Shown piece after piece: positions 52,727-61,874 of a stretch of DNA of 64,000 nt (the first letter of the stretch is position 1; each line of letters opens with the position of its first letter). The stretch covers positions 22,505 through 86,504 of the forward strand of contig NZ_JBHLWN010000020.1 of assembly GCF_042432825.1 (NCBI RefSeq), read 5' to 3'. Both the position numbers and the translations under genes were made by a program. The notes under the pieces were generated by a model. That model was not told the DNA's origin. It saw only the letters and a list, made by a program, of their open reading frames with translations, and did not search any database. This stretch comes from Gordoniibacillus chartarius. Its GTDB lineage: Bacteria; Bacillota; Bacilli; Paenibacillales; NBRC-103111.

Positions 52727-53179
52727 CCATCGTCATTCCTTATCATTTTCTATGTATGCAATATATCGCATTCCGCATGCAGTATGCAAGGTTTTTTTGT
52801 CATTGTCCTTATCTTAATGAAGCATTGTCTAGCGCTATCGAAAAAGTGTGCCTCTTACTGTGCAATCTTAAAGCAATTTATTCTGTCGTCCAAGCATAAA
52901 CAAAAAATAACTCCAGATGTGATTAGTAGGGGAAATGGTCCAAGTGAAAAGAGTACGAGAGCGGGGCATGTCAAATATGAGGAGCAGACTTACCGGAAGA
53001 ATTGTTAATCTGTCCAGCGGATCAGGTTCCTTATCCTTGAATTCAGACCCATCGTCAAATTGATGCTTTTCATGGTAATGCTGTTGGCATTGAAGGTCTT
53101 GGTAACTGCTTCAGAAAAATGGTAAAATAGTTATTATTTCAAACAATTCGGGATGAACGGTTGAAAACGGGGGATCGTT
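52727..53179. other. Intergenic region before csaA with candidate GntR operator
   Basis: TATGCAA occurs at 52755-52761 and 52783-52789; around the second is GCATGCAGTATGC, an imperfect dyad that could be the GntR-protein operator. The rest is AT-rich. A 42-codon ORF begins at 52936 with a GGGG-type site and reads MVQVKRVRERG..., but it has no recognised match and I do not call it. Confidence 0.4.
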
Positions 53180-53509
53180 GTGGCAACAATTGATGATTTT
53201 TTGAAGTTGGACATTCGGATCGGTACTGTAATAACAGCAGAACCGTTTCCGGAAGCTCGAAAACCTGCATTAAAGCTAGAGATTGATTTTGGCGAGATGG
53301 GCATCAAACGCTCTTCCGCTCAAATTACGAGAAGGTATGAGCCTCAGCAGCTTATCGGCCGTCAGGTGGCTGCAGTCATAAACTTTCCCGTTCGGCGAAT
53401 CGCTGGTTTTGAATCAGAAGTATTGGTAATCGGAGGTGTGCCGGAAGAAGGCGATGTCGTGCTTTTAAAACCGGATGAACCCTTGAAAAATGGAACGCCG
53501 ATTGCCTGA
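53180..53509 (+). CDS. csaA: CsaA-like tRNA-binding/chaperone protein
   Basis: A 109-residue OB-fold protein. It has the conserved DIRIGTVITAEPFPEARKPALKL, AQITRRYEPQQLIGRQVAAVINFPVRRIAGFESEVLV and GGVPEEGDVVLLKPDEPLKNGTPIA blocks of CsaA, which binds tRNA-like ligands and nascent proteins and was linked to protein export in Bacillus. The start is GTG at 53180 behind GGGGGATC. It stands alone. Confidence 0.93.
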   Translation: MATIDDFLKLDIRIGTVITAEPFPEARKPALKLEIDFGEMGIKRSSAQITRRYEPQQLIGRQVAAVINFPVRRIAGFESEVLVIGGVPEEGDVVLLKPDEPLKNGTPIA

Positions 53510-53890
53510 TCGGCTCTGTATCGCATGCCTCTGCATTTACTTTGCCCGGGCTTTTATATTGCGATTATATGACGATTCTTCTTAACCTAATTTGGTTCTC
53601 TCATAGTCTTTACTCCGACTGGCCGTTAGCTTAACGCAACCACCCCAGTTTACAACTTAATTTTCTCGATATACCGAAATAAAAATGGCCTCGGATAAAA
53701 ATCATCCCGAGGCCTGCATTGATTCCACACATTTTTAACTGGTGTTAGGTGTAAAAGATCTCTTGAACCAATCTTGTTGATTTTATTGGGTTTGCCGCGG
53801 CACATGATAAACACAAAAAATAAAATGTCATGAACCACCAGAAATTACCATGAAAAGAATATTGTGAACCACTCTGCTAACTGCTATTAC
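53510..53890. other. Gene-free region between csaA and the IS4 element
   Basis: No gene is called here. It contains a minus-strand terminator (53676-53714). A 62-codon frame at 53650-53838 has no ribosome site and no recognised similarity, and spans that terminator. Confidence 0.5.
53676..53714 (-). terminator. Rho-independent terminator beside the IS element
   Basis: GGCCTCGG (53687-53694) and CCGAGGCC (53707-53714) form a perfect stem with a 12-base loop. T residues follow on the minus strand (ATTTTTATTTCGG). No intact gene on this strand lies immediately upstream, so it may be left over from a gene removed or split by the IS4 insertion. Confidence 0.7.
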
Positions 53891-55404
53891 TAACTCAACT
53901 TTCGCAGCTTAGTTTCCCAAACAAACCCTTGATGTAGTTAGGTAAACCAGCCATCCATTCCTGCACTTGACTCAAGATGGTAGACTGTTTTCGTTTTGGC
54001 TTCGACTAATTCTACAAAGAATGAAATGAGTTGTTGCAAGGCCAGTTTCAAATCTATGTCACGGACCTCGTCCGAAAATAGGAAGAACAAACCGCCAAGC
54101 GAGCGCTGGTCATTCTCCTGACGACGCTCCCACTCCATGACTAAATAGCGGGTAAACACAATAGTGGTATGGCTTATGAGCATGTCGAAGGAACGCCCCT
54201 GAAATTCAGATCCAAGCTTTAGGAACGACTTGGTGAATTTGAAAAAGGTTTCGATGCTCCAGCGCATTCCGTAAATTCGGACGATTTCCTGATCGTCTAA
54301 ATCGAGATCAGTGCTAAGGATAACCAGCCACTCCCGACGTTTGTTTCGGTTTTGTACGAATACCAGCTTAATTGGCAATCCGCAAGCCGTATGAACCAAT
54401 ACCGAGCCCAGGATATCTGCTTTTTTGGATTTGGGTAAGGAGGCATACAATTCCTTCAGAGACAATCGTTTGTCGCCAAGGAAGTAGCGCTGCTTCATGT
54501 CCTTGATCATTCCAATCACATGCAGTCCCCGGGTCATCAGATCTTTTAATAACGGAACTTGCGTAAACCAACTATCCATCAGCACGAAATCAGCCGAAAA
54601 TCCGGCTTTTAACGCATCGTCCAACAAAGAGACCACCGCATCGGGTTTGCGAGTCAGCGCTTCGGTCCGGCGCTTGTAACCCTGTGAACGCTTAAAGAGA
54701 TGATCTTGCATTTCGCAAAAGCGGTTTGCCAGTTTGGCGGAGCTTAGCATGACAAAATCGATCGGCGCAAAACTGAATCCATCCGACCAGCCAAGCGTCA
54801 ACATCGTATATCCGCGAACGAAGCGACCGGTCGTATGATCATGGACCCGGGCGAGTAGTTCAGCCTTCTTACTGCGATTACGGTTAATAACGGAATCATC
54901 GATGATAAACGCTTTAATGCGTGAGGATGAAGTGAGCGATTCAAAATGGCTGACCATCTTCAAACTGAGTGCATGCAGAAATCGCCGCCAAGCAAATCGA
55001 GAGTGATTCAGAAAACGATAGACTACGTCTTTTCCCGGCAAGGAGGATCTTCGTTCTCCTTCCAAAAGACGAAACCAGTTTCGACCCTGGAAAACTAGAG
55101 AGAAGATCAGTTGAAAGACCGCTAAACTAGACATTCCAAAGGATTTTTTGATGCCAGCTTTACGAAGAATCTGTCCAATACTAAGTCGAAAATAAGTCAG
55201 AAATGCGTTCTTTATCCTTCTCAGACAGCGGATTGTGGTGTAACATAGGAAGTACAACACCTTTCTTTGTTTGGGATGGTTGCTAGTCACTTCCATTTTA
55301 CCAAACAAGTGAGGTGTTTTTCTGTCAAGAACGATCATTTTGCGGAGGCATTGCCTGTTACATCAAGGGTTTGTTCGAAATTTCAAGCTGCGAATGTTGA
55401 GTTA
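53891..55404. mobile_element. IS4-family insertion sequence with long imperfect terminal inverted repeats
   Basis: The left end (53891-53942, TAACTCAACTTTCGCAGCTT..., then ACAAACCCTTGATGTA) is matched by the reverse complement of the right end (55354-55404, TAACTCAACATTCGCAGCTT..., then ACAAACCCTTGATGTA). The arms are about 50 bp with a variable middle. One complete transposase gene lies between. No direct target repeat is obvious at the flanks. Confidence 0.85.
53938..55338 (-). CDS. IS4-family transposase
   Basis: A 466-residue DDE transposase. Catalytic Asp in AFIIDDSVINR, second Asp in FVLMDSWFTQVPLLKDLM, and the Y-(2)-R-(3)-E-(6)-K signature YGMRWSIETFFKFTK are present, so it appears intact. 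The N-terminal part (LSIGQILRKAGIKKSFG) is a helical domain typical of this group. The start is unclear: the ATG at 55338 and an in-frame ATG at 55296 both lack a good ribosome site. Confidence 0.93.
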   Translation of the reverse strand: MIVLDRKTPHLFGKMEVTSNHPKQRKVLYFLCYTTIRCLRRIKNAFLTYFRLSIGQILRKAGIKKSFGMSSLAVFQLIFSLVFQGRNWFRLLEGERRSSLPGKDVVYRFLNHSRFAWRRFLHALSLKMVSHFESLTSSSRIKAFIIDDSVINRNRSKKAELLARVHDHTTGRFVRGYTMLTLGWSDGFSFAPIDFVMLSSAKLANRFCEMQDHLFKRSQGYKRRTEALTRKPDAVVSLLDDALKAGFSADFVLMDSWFTQVPLLKDLMTRGLHVIGMIKDMKQRYFLGDKRLSLKELYASLPKSKKADILGSVLVHTACGLPIKLVFVQNRNKRREWLVILSTDLDLDDQEIVRIYGMRWSIETFFKFTKSFLKLGSEFQGRSFDMLISHTTIVFTRYLVMEWERRQENDQRSLGGLFFLFSDEVRDIDLKLALQQLISFFVELVEAKTKTVYHLESSAGMDGWFT

Positions 55405-55409
55405 CTAAT

Positions 55410-55780
55410 TTATTCGATGAGCCCGCTATCCCAATCAGATTTATCTTCAACTATAACATTGTTTAATCCTGTCATTAACATTTCTTCACCACTTTGGTTC
55501 TGTAGGAAGAAAATATATTCATTTTTTCCTTGAAGCCTTCACAAAAGGCCTCAAACCCACCAGTATTTTTATCAGTAATTCCAGAAATCATATACTCCAC
55601 TCAAAGAAAAATCATTTGTCATTTCAAGTCCCAAGCTTTTTATAGAAACAGGACTATTGCTTAAATAATTAAAAAACATATATAGGGCTACTGTATCTTG
55701 ATACTCAAGACCTGAGGAATTGTGCCCCTCCGGTATACAGAGGACCAAAATATGAATGATCCACTACAACAACCCCTTAT
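55410..55780 (-). pseudogene. Frameshifted remnant of an unidentified gene next to the IS element
   Basis: On the minus strand three frames must be joined to give one protein-like chain: VVVVDHSYFGPLYTGGAQF, then GLEYQDTVALYMFFNYLSNS and DFSLSGVYD, then ISGITDKNTGGFEAFCEGFK, then NEYIFFLQNQSGEEMLMTG up to LIE and a TAA at 55410-55412. At least three frameshifts are implied, one within a run of A residues. The family was not recognised. Its stop lies five bases from the IS4 end. Confidence 0.5.
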
Positions 55781-55946
55781 CTGATTTCTTAAAATACTAT
55801 TTGTGTTTGCTTTTGCACGACAGGGTTTACTGTTGGTCATGAAATATAAGAAAGGACCTTTCAAATTATACCTTTGAGATACGATACATTTCTTATAAAC
55901 GTTTTCTTACAGATCCCGGTAATTTGTTTTTTGTTATCGGGTAAGC

Positions 55947-56030
55947 ATGAAAACCGATGTTTGCGATGCTGAATGGATTGCAAGACTGTTACGAGTCGGA
56001 TTAATCGAACCGAGCTTTATTCCCTCTGAG
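55947..56030 (+). pseudogene. Fragment of an IS110-family transposase
   Basis: The frame MKTDVCDAEWIARLLRVGL followed by IEPSFIPSEDH matches the highly conserved region after the N-terminal RuvC-like Asp of IS110 transposases (KTDxxDAEWIA-LL-GLI-PSF-P). Only about 28 residues remain, without the rest of the gene, so it is a scrap left by an old insertion or rearrangement at the 3' edge of the helicase gene. Confidence 0.6.
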
Positions 56031-56037
56031 GATCATG

Positions 56038-57747
56038 CTAGGTTTGCGAGCGAAGATCATGAAGGTTTATTACTATACATCTACCCATCAATGCATTTTG
56101 GGATACCTTTGAAATCTCCGGCACACAAATAAACAAATTCTTTTTCGCCCTACTACAAGCTACATAGTTAACCCTGTGATCTTCATTCCCATTTATATCA
56201 GGATCAAGTAAGAACCCTAAATCCCTTTCTTCATTGTACTTATAACCGTCCTTACCTTTGACAATTACCATTACATTATTGAACTCGCTGCCTTTAGCTT
56301 TATGGATAGTACGATGTAAGCTACTATCCTCTGTTATCTTCACACTTAACGCTATGCCCGAATATATCGTAGATTTATAATAGTCTTCTATTAATGAAGG
56401 TGCTTTTTCTCCCTTACTCTCCATAATCTTTGGAATGTCAAAATATCCTGTCTCTTTTACCCTACAATAAAGTTTCCACAATGGTTCATCGCTATATGTA
56501 CTGTAATCATTCAACATCATCCTAATAAAATCTATTGCGGACTTTTGTCCATTATAATCATCTTTATTTCTTAAATGTCTACTTAACTCTCTTATTGCAT
56601 CCTTGAAATGATTGAGCCTTGCATACTCTATGGCCTTGATAATTGAGATTATAACCTTTCTGCGATCAGCGTTGGAATCTACAAATGCCTCATCGATCAA
56701 CATCCACTTTTGCCCGTCTTTATAATCCTTCTTATTTCTAACGGAATTCGCCATGAGATTGGAATATGAAAGAGTAACAACTTCTTCCTCGCCTACAACA
56801 TCCTGCACATGTTTTAACGCCTGCAAAGGTTCGCCTACGATAATACATGGGGTGCTCCCTACTTTATTGTCTGGGCTTCTTTGGATAATATCTTTCCTAA
56901 TTACGTTCAACAGCTTAATTATGTTTTCAGTACTTCTGTGGTTATCTTCCATTTTATAGGAAGCCATACCTGGCAAGAAAAAATTATCAAATTGCTTAAC
57001 ATCCGCACCTTGGAACTCATATATAGATTGAGCTTTATCTCCAATGACACCTACAATTGTTTCTTTCTCAGCTATTAGTTTTATTATTTCAGTTTGGACT
57101 GGGTTCGTATCCTGGAACTCATCAATGAAGAAATAAGGGAATTTAGAACGTATTATACGAAGGATTTCTTTAGATGAATTTAAAATCTCCCAAGCAAAGG
57201 CCAACACATCTTCGTAATGTATTATCCCTTTTTCCCAAAACATCTTCTTATATTTAAGTAGGCTCTTATGAAAGTCACTCTTCCTACCTCGTATATGTAA
57301 CTTGCACGAAGTACCCTCAATAAACCAAAATACTTTCTTCATGTCTTGCTCTTTTATGTTTTTCATACCCAAATCTGTTTTTCTAAAATAACCATTAGAG
57401 ATAATATGTTCGTAGGGTGCATCTATTTTTAAATGATTGATCCCATGTTTATCACTAATTAAATACAGATATGGCTTAACGATATGCATAAAGAGAAAAC
57501 TATGTATAGTACTAACTTCTACATGGTCAAGTTCATCACCAAGTCTTTGTACAATGGTCTCGACGCCCACATTTGTGTAAGTGATACAAGCTATTTTTCT
57601 ATTTCGCCCCAACCGATTTGAATTATGGAGAACGTTCTTAATATGACTAATTAGAAACTTTGTTTTCCCTGCTCCTGGACCAGCAGTAATTTTAAAGTGT
57701 TTTTCGATGTCAATCAAAGAATCCGAGTTAATTAACTGCAAACCCAT
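56038..57747 (-). CDS. UvrD/Rep-family helicase, partner of the OLD nuclease (Gabija GajB-like)
   Basis: A 569-residue superfamily 1 helicase. Motif I is GPGAGKTK (residues 23-30), motif II FIDEFQDTN, motif III GDKAQSIYEFQGA, motif IV region MEDNHRSTENI, motif V TIHKAKGSEFNNVMV and motif VI YVACSRAKKNLF. It starts at an ATG that overlaps the OLD gene by 16 bases, so translation is coupled. An OLD-family nuclease followed by a UvrD-like helicase is the Gabija anti-phage arrangement. The last residues (LHDLRSQT) run up to the IS110 scrap; a small change of the natural C-terminus cannot be excluded. Confidence 0.85.
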   Translation of the reverse strand: MGLQLINSDSLIDIEKHFKITAGPGAGKTKFLISHIKNVLHNSNRLGRNRKIACITYTNVGVETIVQRLGDELDHVEVSTIHSFLFMHIVKPYLYLISDKHGINHLKIDAPYEHIISNGYFRKTDLGMKNIKEQDMKKVFWFIEGTSCKLHIRGRKSDFHKSLLKYKKMFWEKGIIHYEDVLAFAWEILNSSKEILRIIRSKFPYFFIDEFQDTNPVQTEIIKLIAEKETIVGVIGDKAQSIYEFQGADVKQFDNFFLPGMASYKMEDNHRSTENIIKLLNVIRKDIIQRSPDNKVGSTPCIIVGEPLQALKHVQDVVGEEEVVTLSYSNLMANSVRNKKDYKDGQKWMLIDEAFVDSNADRRKVIISIIKAIEYARLNHFKDAIRELSRHLRNKDDYNGQKSAIDFIRMMLNDYSTYSDEPLWKLYCRVKETGYFDIPKIMESKGEKAPSLIEDYYKSTIYSGIALSVKITEDSSLHRTIHKAKGSEFNNVMVIVKGKDGYKYNEERDLGFLLDPDINGNEDHRVNYVACSRAKKNLFICVPEISKVSQNALMGRCIVINLHDLRSQT

Positions 57748-59801
57748 GCTATCGCATCCTTAATATAAGCTGGAACTTTAAAATTCTCGATATTCTTCTT
57801 TCGGTAGTTTTCTTCTAACGCTATTGCTAACTCGTAAGCATTCTCACCCTTTTGTAATGAATTTAAGTATCTCGATGCAATCAAATGTTCCCTATTATCA
57901 GAACCAACATACTGAGCGATGCTTTCAGCAATTCTAGAATTCTCCTTACCCTTCTTCCCTAATAATTTGAGCATCTGATCAAGTGTTTTACCTTGCTTAT
58001 AAGAATCGATTAATTGTGAGAGTTCCTTCGAATTAGAAATAGACTCGGTAACTATCAACTTACAACCAGGATTTGTATACGCAAGAGCATATTCGAATGT
58101 CTTCCCTTGGCCGATTTTTTGTGAAAAACAAGCAATATTTCCTTTGAGTTCTTTCTTTTGAGGATCAATTGAATACTTTCCAACTAAATCGTTTGAACAT
58201 GATTTATAAGTGTATTTTTCCTTATCTTGGTCTAGTTCATATGGATAACATTTTTCGAAACTTGCGTCTTCTACGTTCTCTTTCCTAACAGGATCAAGAT
58301 CTGTAATGCAGGCAACTTTCTTGTGAATGGTATGTTTATTATCTGAGTCGAAAAGTTTAAGAAAGTGCCCGAAATAGCGTCCAGCTATATTAATAACCGA
58401 TATGTGGCTGCTCTCTAAATCGTAACCTTCGTATTGAGCGAATAAAGACATATTTAGTTGCTCAGTAATTCCCTCAACAAGGATTACCCCCTTAGCAAAC
58501 AACATGTCACACTTTGTGGAATCCAAAAAACGCTGTACGTATGCTTTTGACTTTAAATCGTCACCAAAAGCTTTGCCTAAATATCCAACATTTAATGTAT
58601 TATCGTTCTTCCGATGAAAACAGATAATTTCATCTAAACTAACTGCCGCGGTTATATTCGGCGAATGAGTTGTAACAAAAACTTGTCTAGCCTTATCCTT
58701 TATATTATTCCTTATAAACTTTAAAAACTTATACTGCATAGCAGGATGTAGATGTGCTTCAGGCTCCTCAATAACTAATATGGGAAAAACCTTCGCATTA
58801 CTGCCAAGATAATCACCCGAAGCATCTTTCTGCATTTTAGCCAATAGTAGAGACATAAATATTAGATTGTTGTATCCCAACCCATTATGAGTTGCAGGAA
58901 TAGATATGCCTGTTTGATATTTAACAATTAATCTTAGGGCTGAATACAGTTCTGTATCCATTATGTGACCATCGAAATCTGGCTCTGCATTACCAAACGA
59001 AGCTCCAGTATTATTTGCGTAACTAAGCATTTCTTTTTTTCCATGCTCCATTCTTCGTTGCAAGGTCTTAATCAACGAAGATGCATGAGTAGAGAATTCT
59101 TTTTTTAATTGCTCTATCTCTCCCTGTTGTTTTGTTTTATCCTTGGTTTTATCACTCTTTATTTCATAATCCATAAAAAAATCAATGACTTCTCGTAAAA
59201 GTGTGTTCTTGCCAGTAAACAGATCGCGCTCAACATCCCTGATGGCATCTAAAAATTGAAAATCAAATTTCTTCAAGCTTTCTGTATCTGCAACTTGTTT
59301 AAAATCTGGGTTTCCCCCGTAAATGTTGCTCTTATACTTTCTTAGAAAATTATGTTTTATTGCTAACCAATACTGTTCAATATCATCGGAAGCAATGTTT
59401 GCTAATGTTCTTTTATATTCCGCCTCTTCCTTTTCAGGCAAATAAAACACATACGTTAATTGCGCTTGATAAGGACTTTTCAATTGAGTTAACCATGTCG
59501 ATACTGTTATCAAATCCTCAGAATATTCAACTTCATTAGCAGATTCTGCAAAAGTCACCGTTATTGACACTTTAGGTGATTTTTCTTTTAATTCTTGAAT
59601 GCTTACTTCCTTGTTAAAGTCATCTATTGATAATCTTTTGGAAGATCCATAGTTTAATACTAAATCAAGTGCTTTTAGTAGATTCGATTTACCAGAGTTA
59701 TTGTGGCCAATAATTACATTGACGCCCTCATTAAATTCTACAATGTTGTTTGATCCTTTAAAATTTCGAAAGTTTTCTACACTGATTTGTGATATATACA
59801 C
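57732..59801 (-). CDS. OLD-family ATPase-Toprim nuclease (Gabija GajA-like)
   Basis: A 689-residue protein. ATPase part: Walker A GHNNSGKSN (residues 32-40), then LVIEEPEAHLHP (Walker B with signature-like Pro-His) and the H-loop THSPNI. The Toprim part has VEGITEQL (catalytic Glu) and CITDLDP (DxD-type metal site). This is the class 2 OLD layout. GAGGAG precedes a GTG at 59801. The coupled UvrD-like helicase gene downstream is characteristic of Gabija, in which GajA cuts DNA and is held back by nucleotides. It is longer than the usual GajA (about 580 residues), the extra length being in the middle (about 130-250). Confidence 0.87.
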   Translation of the reverse strand: MYISQISVENFRNFKGSNNIVEFNEGVNVIIGHNNSGKSNLLKALDLVLNYGSSKRLSIDDFNKEVSIQELKEKSPKVSITVTFAESANEVEYSEDLITVSTWLTQLKSPYQAQLTYVFYLPEKEEAEYKRTLANIASDDIEQYWLAIKHNFLRKYKSNIYGGNPDFKQVADTESLKKFDFQFLDAIRDVERDLFTGKNTLLREVIDFFMDYEIKSDKTKDKTKQQGEIEQLKKEFSTHASSLIKTLQRRMEHGKKEMLSYANNTGASFGNAEPDFDGHIMDTELYSALRLIVKYQTGISIPATHNGLGYNNLIFMSLLLAKMQKDASGDYLGSNAKVFPILVIEEPEAHLHPAMQYKFLKFIRNNIKDKARQVFVTTHSPNITAAVSLDEIICFHRKNDNTLNVGYLGKAFGDDLKSKAYVQRFLDSTKCDMLFAKGVILVEGITEQLNMSLFAQYEGYDLESSHISVINIAGRYFGHFLKLFDSDNKHTIHKKVACITDLDPVRKENVEDASFEKCYPYELDQDKEKYTYKSCSNDLVGKYSIDPQKKELKGNIACFSQKIGQGKTFEYALAYTNPGCKLIVTESISNSKELSQLIDSYKQGKTLDQMLKLLGKKGKENSRIAESIAQYVGSDNREHLIASRYLNSLQKGENAYELAIALEENYRKKNIENFKVPAYIKDAIAWVCS

Positions 59802-59965
59802 TTTCTATGACTCCTCTTCTCTTGCTTAGCATTATTTAAGTTATCTATCTGTTTATGTACATGAATCGTATTGGCCCCCAGAAAATACAATGAAGAGAAT
59901 CCATGACACTGGTATGATCGCCATCTTAAAACAAAAGCTGATCTTATGTAACTCCATAAGTCAAA

Positions 59966-61771
59966 TCAATTCTTATTATTTTCGAATGACCCCTTCGATT
60001 TGTCTTGCTTTGGTCGGTTAACTTGTTCTAATAACCAAATAACGTGCCACATTCCGGGGAGAAAGAGAGCCGCAGCCCATTCATTGTAGATAAAATCTGT
60101 AAAGAAGATAATTCCTGCGGATAGGATGAAGAGAAGAAGATGCACAGCCATCTTACTTAGTTCTAATCGCCAAATAGATGGGCAATAGCGATTTGCTATT
60201 GATTTCCCTAAAAAATACAAACAAGCCATTAGCAAATAAAGAACTACAAACAAAGCATGTGCTCTTGTAATGTCAGAACCATATAGACTTACATAACTTT
60301 CATAAAAGCTCGAGAGCACACGGGATAAAAGACCTGACATCACTAAAATAACCCAACCAACTGCTAAAAATAAAGCTATTGTAAGTCTAACCCCAAAATG
60401 TCGCTTATTCCGAGCTTGCTCAAACTCTATACGTAAGTTTTTGAAGCCTGTATAAACAGAGTCACCGACCTGAGTCAACGTCCGTCGAACTGAATTTGGT
60501 ATATTGCGCAATCTATCTATCCTTTTTCTACATCGCGAGATAATTGCTGCACGTTTTTTTTGCAGCCAACTTTTGCGACGAGATCGGTACGCGTTTAATA
60601 ACGGTACGTATGAGTGAAGGAGATAGTGGCCATGAATCATTCCACGGATCGAGCCTCCTCCAAAATAGATCGCCTTACGTAACAAGGGCATCATTTCAGA
60701 GGCGGGGACGTTGGTATTGCTGCATGCACTATCAAATACTTTTTGTCCTTTGCTCTTACTGGCCGCTTCTCTATATTTGAATATAAGGATTGGAAATGTT
60801 GTACCTAATGAAAAGGGCAAGATCACATATTTCAATGTTTGCTCATAAAACAATCTGAACCCAGCTTCGTCCTTAAACTCAAGATAAGAAAGCATCTCTT
60901 TGTTAGTCTGCAAGTAATCGAACAATATTTGTGAAATAGGCTGCGCCATAAGAAGACCGAGAACCGATACTGCTCCAAAAAGGAAGGCCACTGTCTCTAG
61001 GGCCAGCCTACTTTTTTCTAGTTTATAGACAGGTTGAATGATAACATACAACAGTTGGAATGCGAACGAATACATAAAATTATAAAAGGCAAACCTTTTG
61101 TCTGTTCCAGATTGAACAAACATGTAAACATAGCTATCAAAAAAGCTGTTCAGTGGTATCGAATATGGAATGCCTGTAATATGAGATAAGTATTGGTTTA
61201 TTTCATTTAATACACTTAGGAAAAGTGATAAGGAAATAAATGGGCTGGTTAAAGAAACCAATGGTATAAGCCAGCGTCGGCTCGTAATGGATAAAAAGCA
61301 AAAAGCATAAAAGATTAACCCAAGCCATCCTGTAAAGACAAAGTCATTAAACAACCACCTATCAATTGAAAAGGCGAAAGGTCCCCACACCCAACTTACA
61401 ATAACACTAAAAGATACAAAATAAGAAAATAGCAGCGAAATCCCTTTTCTGAACAATCTCAATCTAGCCTTTAAATCCTCAGCTGTACTATCAATTCCAA
61501 TATAGTTAAACTTTCTAATTCTATGCCACAGACGACAAGTTAGCTTGGTCTTTGCTACAGTTATTCCCAAGTACGGAATTAACCATAATGCTGCTAATAA
61601 CACTTTTAAGCACCATGGCAATAAAGAGGAGAAGTAAATCAAAAGAAGGAGAACATCAATAATCAAAAAGCGACTTACTAACCCCAATTTTCGGCTACGG
61701 CGCAAAACTTTGAAAATGATTTTTTTGTTGCAATTCTTATAGATTCTTATAAAAGTGTTTAACCTGGTCAA
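59966..61771 (-). CDS. Polytopic membrane protein of unknown family
   Basis: A 601-residue protein with about twelve hydrophobic segments in two groups (roughly 35-325 and 470-585), separated by a basic cytosolic region (about 335-465; KSWLQKKRAAIISRCRKRIDRL). It starts at TTG 61771 behind GGAGG. I recognise no family. It is transcribed in the same direction as the Gabija-like pair and 164 bases upstream of it. AT-rich coding and unusual start codons are shared with its neighbours. It could be an effector or an accessory of the defence island, but this rests only on position. Confidence 0.75.
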   Translation of the reverse strand: MTRLNTFIRIYKNCNKKIIFKVLRRSRKLGLVSRFLIIDVLLLLIYFSSLLPWCLKVLLAALWLIPYLGITVAKTKLTCRLWHRIRKFNYIGIDSTAEDLKARLRLFRKGISLLFSYFVSFSVIVSWVWGPFAFSIDRWLFNDFVFTGWLGLIFYAFCFLSITSRRWLIPLVSLTSPFISLSLFLSVLNEINQYLSHITGIPYSIPLNSFFDSYVYMFVQSGTDKRFAFYNFMYSFAFQLLYVIIQPVYKLEKSRLALETVAFLFGAVSVLGLLMAQPISQILFDYLQTNKEMLSYLEFKDEAGFRLFYEQTLKYVILPFSLGTTFPILIFKYREAASKSKGQKVFDSACSNTNVPASEMMPLLRKAIYFGGGSIRGMIHGHYLLHSYVPLLNAYRSRRKSWLQKKRAAIISRCRKRIDRLRNIPNSVRRTLTQVGDSVYTGFKNLRIEFEQARNKRHFGVRLTIALFLAVGWVILVMSGLLSRVLSSFYESYVSLYGSDITRAHALFVVLYLLMACLYFLGKSIANRYCPSIWRLELSKMAVHLLLFILSAGIIFFTDFIYNEWAAALFLPGMWHVIWLLEQVNRPKQDKSKGSFENNKN

Positions 61772-61825
61772 TTCATAGACCTCCGTTAGGAACCAAGTAA
61801 GCTGTAGCGGTTTGAGGCCGCCCTT

Positions 61826-61866
61826 TTATACTGTGCGAAGCGGCATCATCCATGCCGTATAATAAT
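61826..61866. repeat. Nested inverted repeat between the membrane protein and the 124-residue protein
   Basis: TTATAC ... GTATAA arms enclose the hairpin CGGCAT-CATCC-ATGCCG. It has no T run, so it is not a usual terminator. It may be a small regulatory hairpin or the trace of a short repeat. Confidence 0.35.
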
Positions 61867-61874
61867 TAGGGCTC

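Noticed and set aside
51000..52760. T-box leader for ilvD
   Set aside because: ilvD follows a GntR gene after 24 bases and no T-box sequence (TGGNACCGCG type) is visible.
52936..53064. Small ORF starting MVQVKRVRERG
   Set aside because: It is only 42 codons with a poor ribosome site and no recognised similarity.
53650..53838. 62-codon minus-strand ORF beside IS4
   Set aside because: It contains the terminator hairpin at 53687-53714 and has no ribosome site or similarity.
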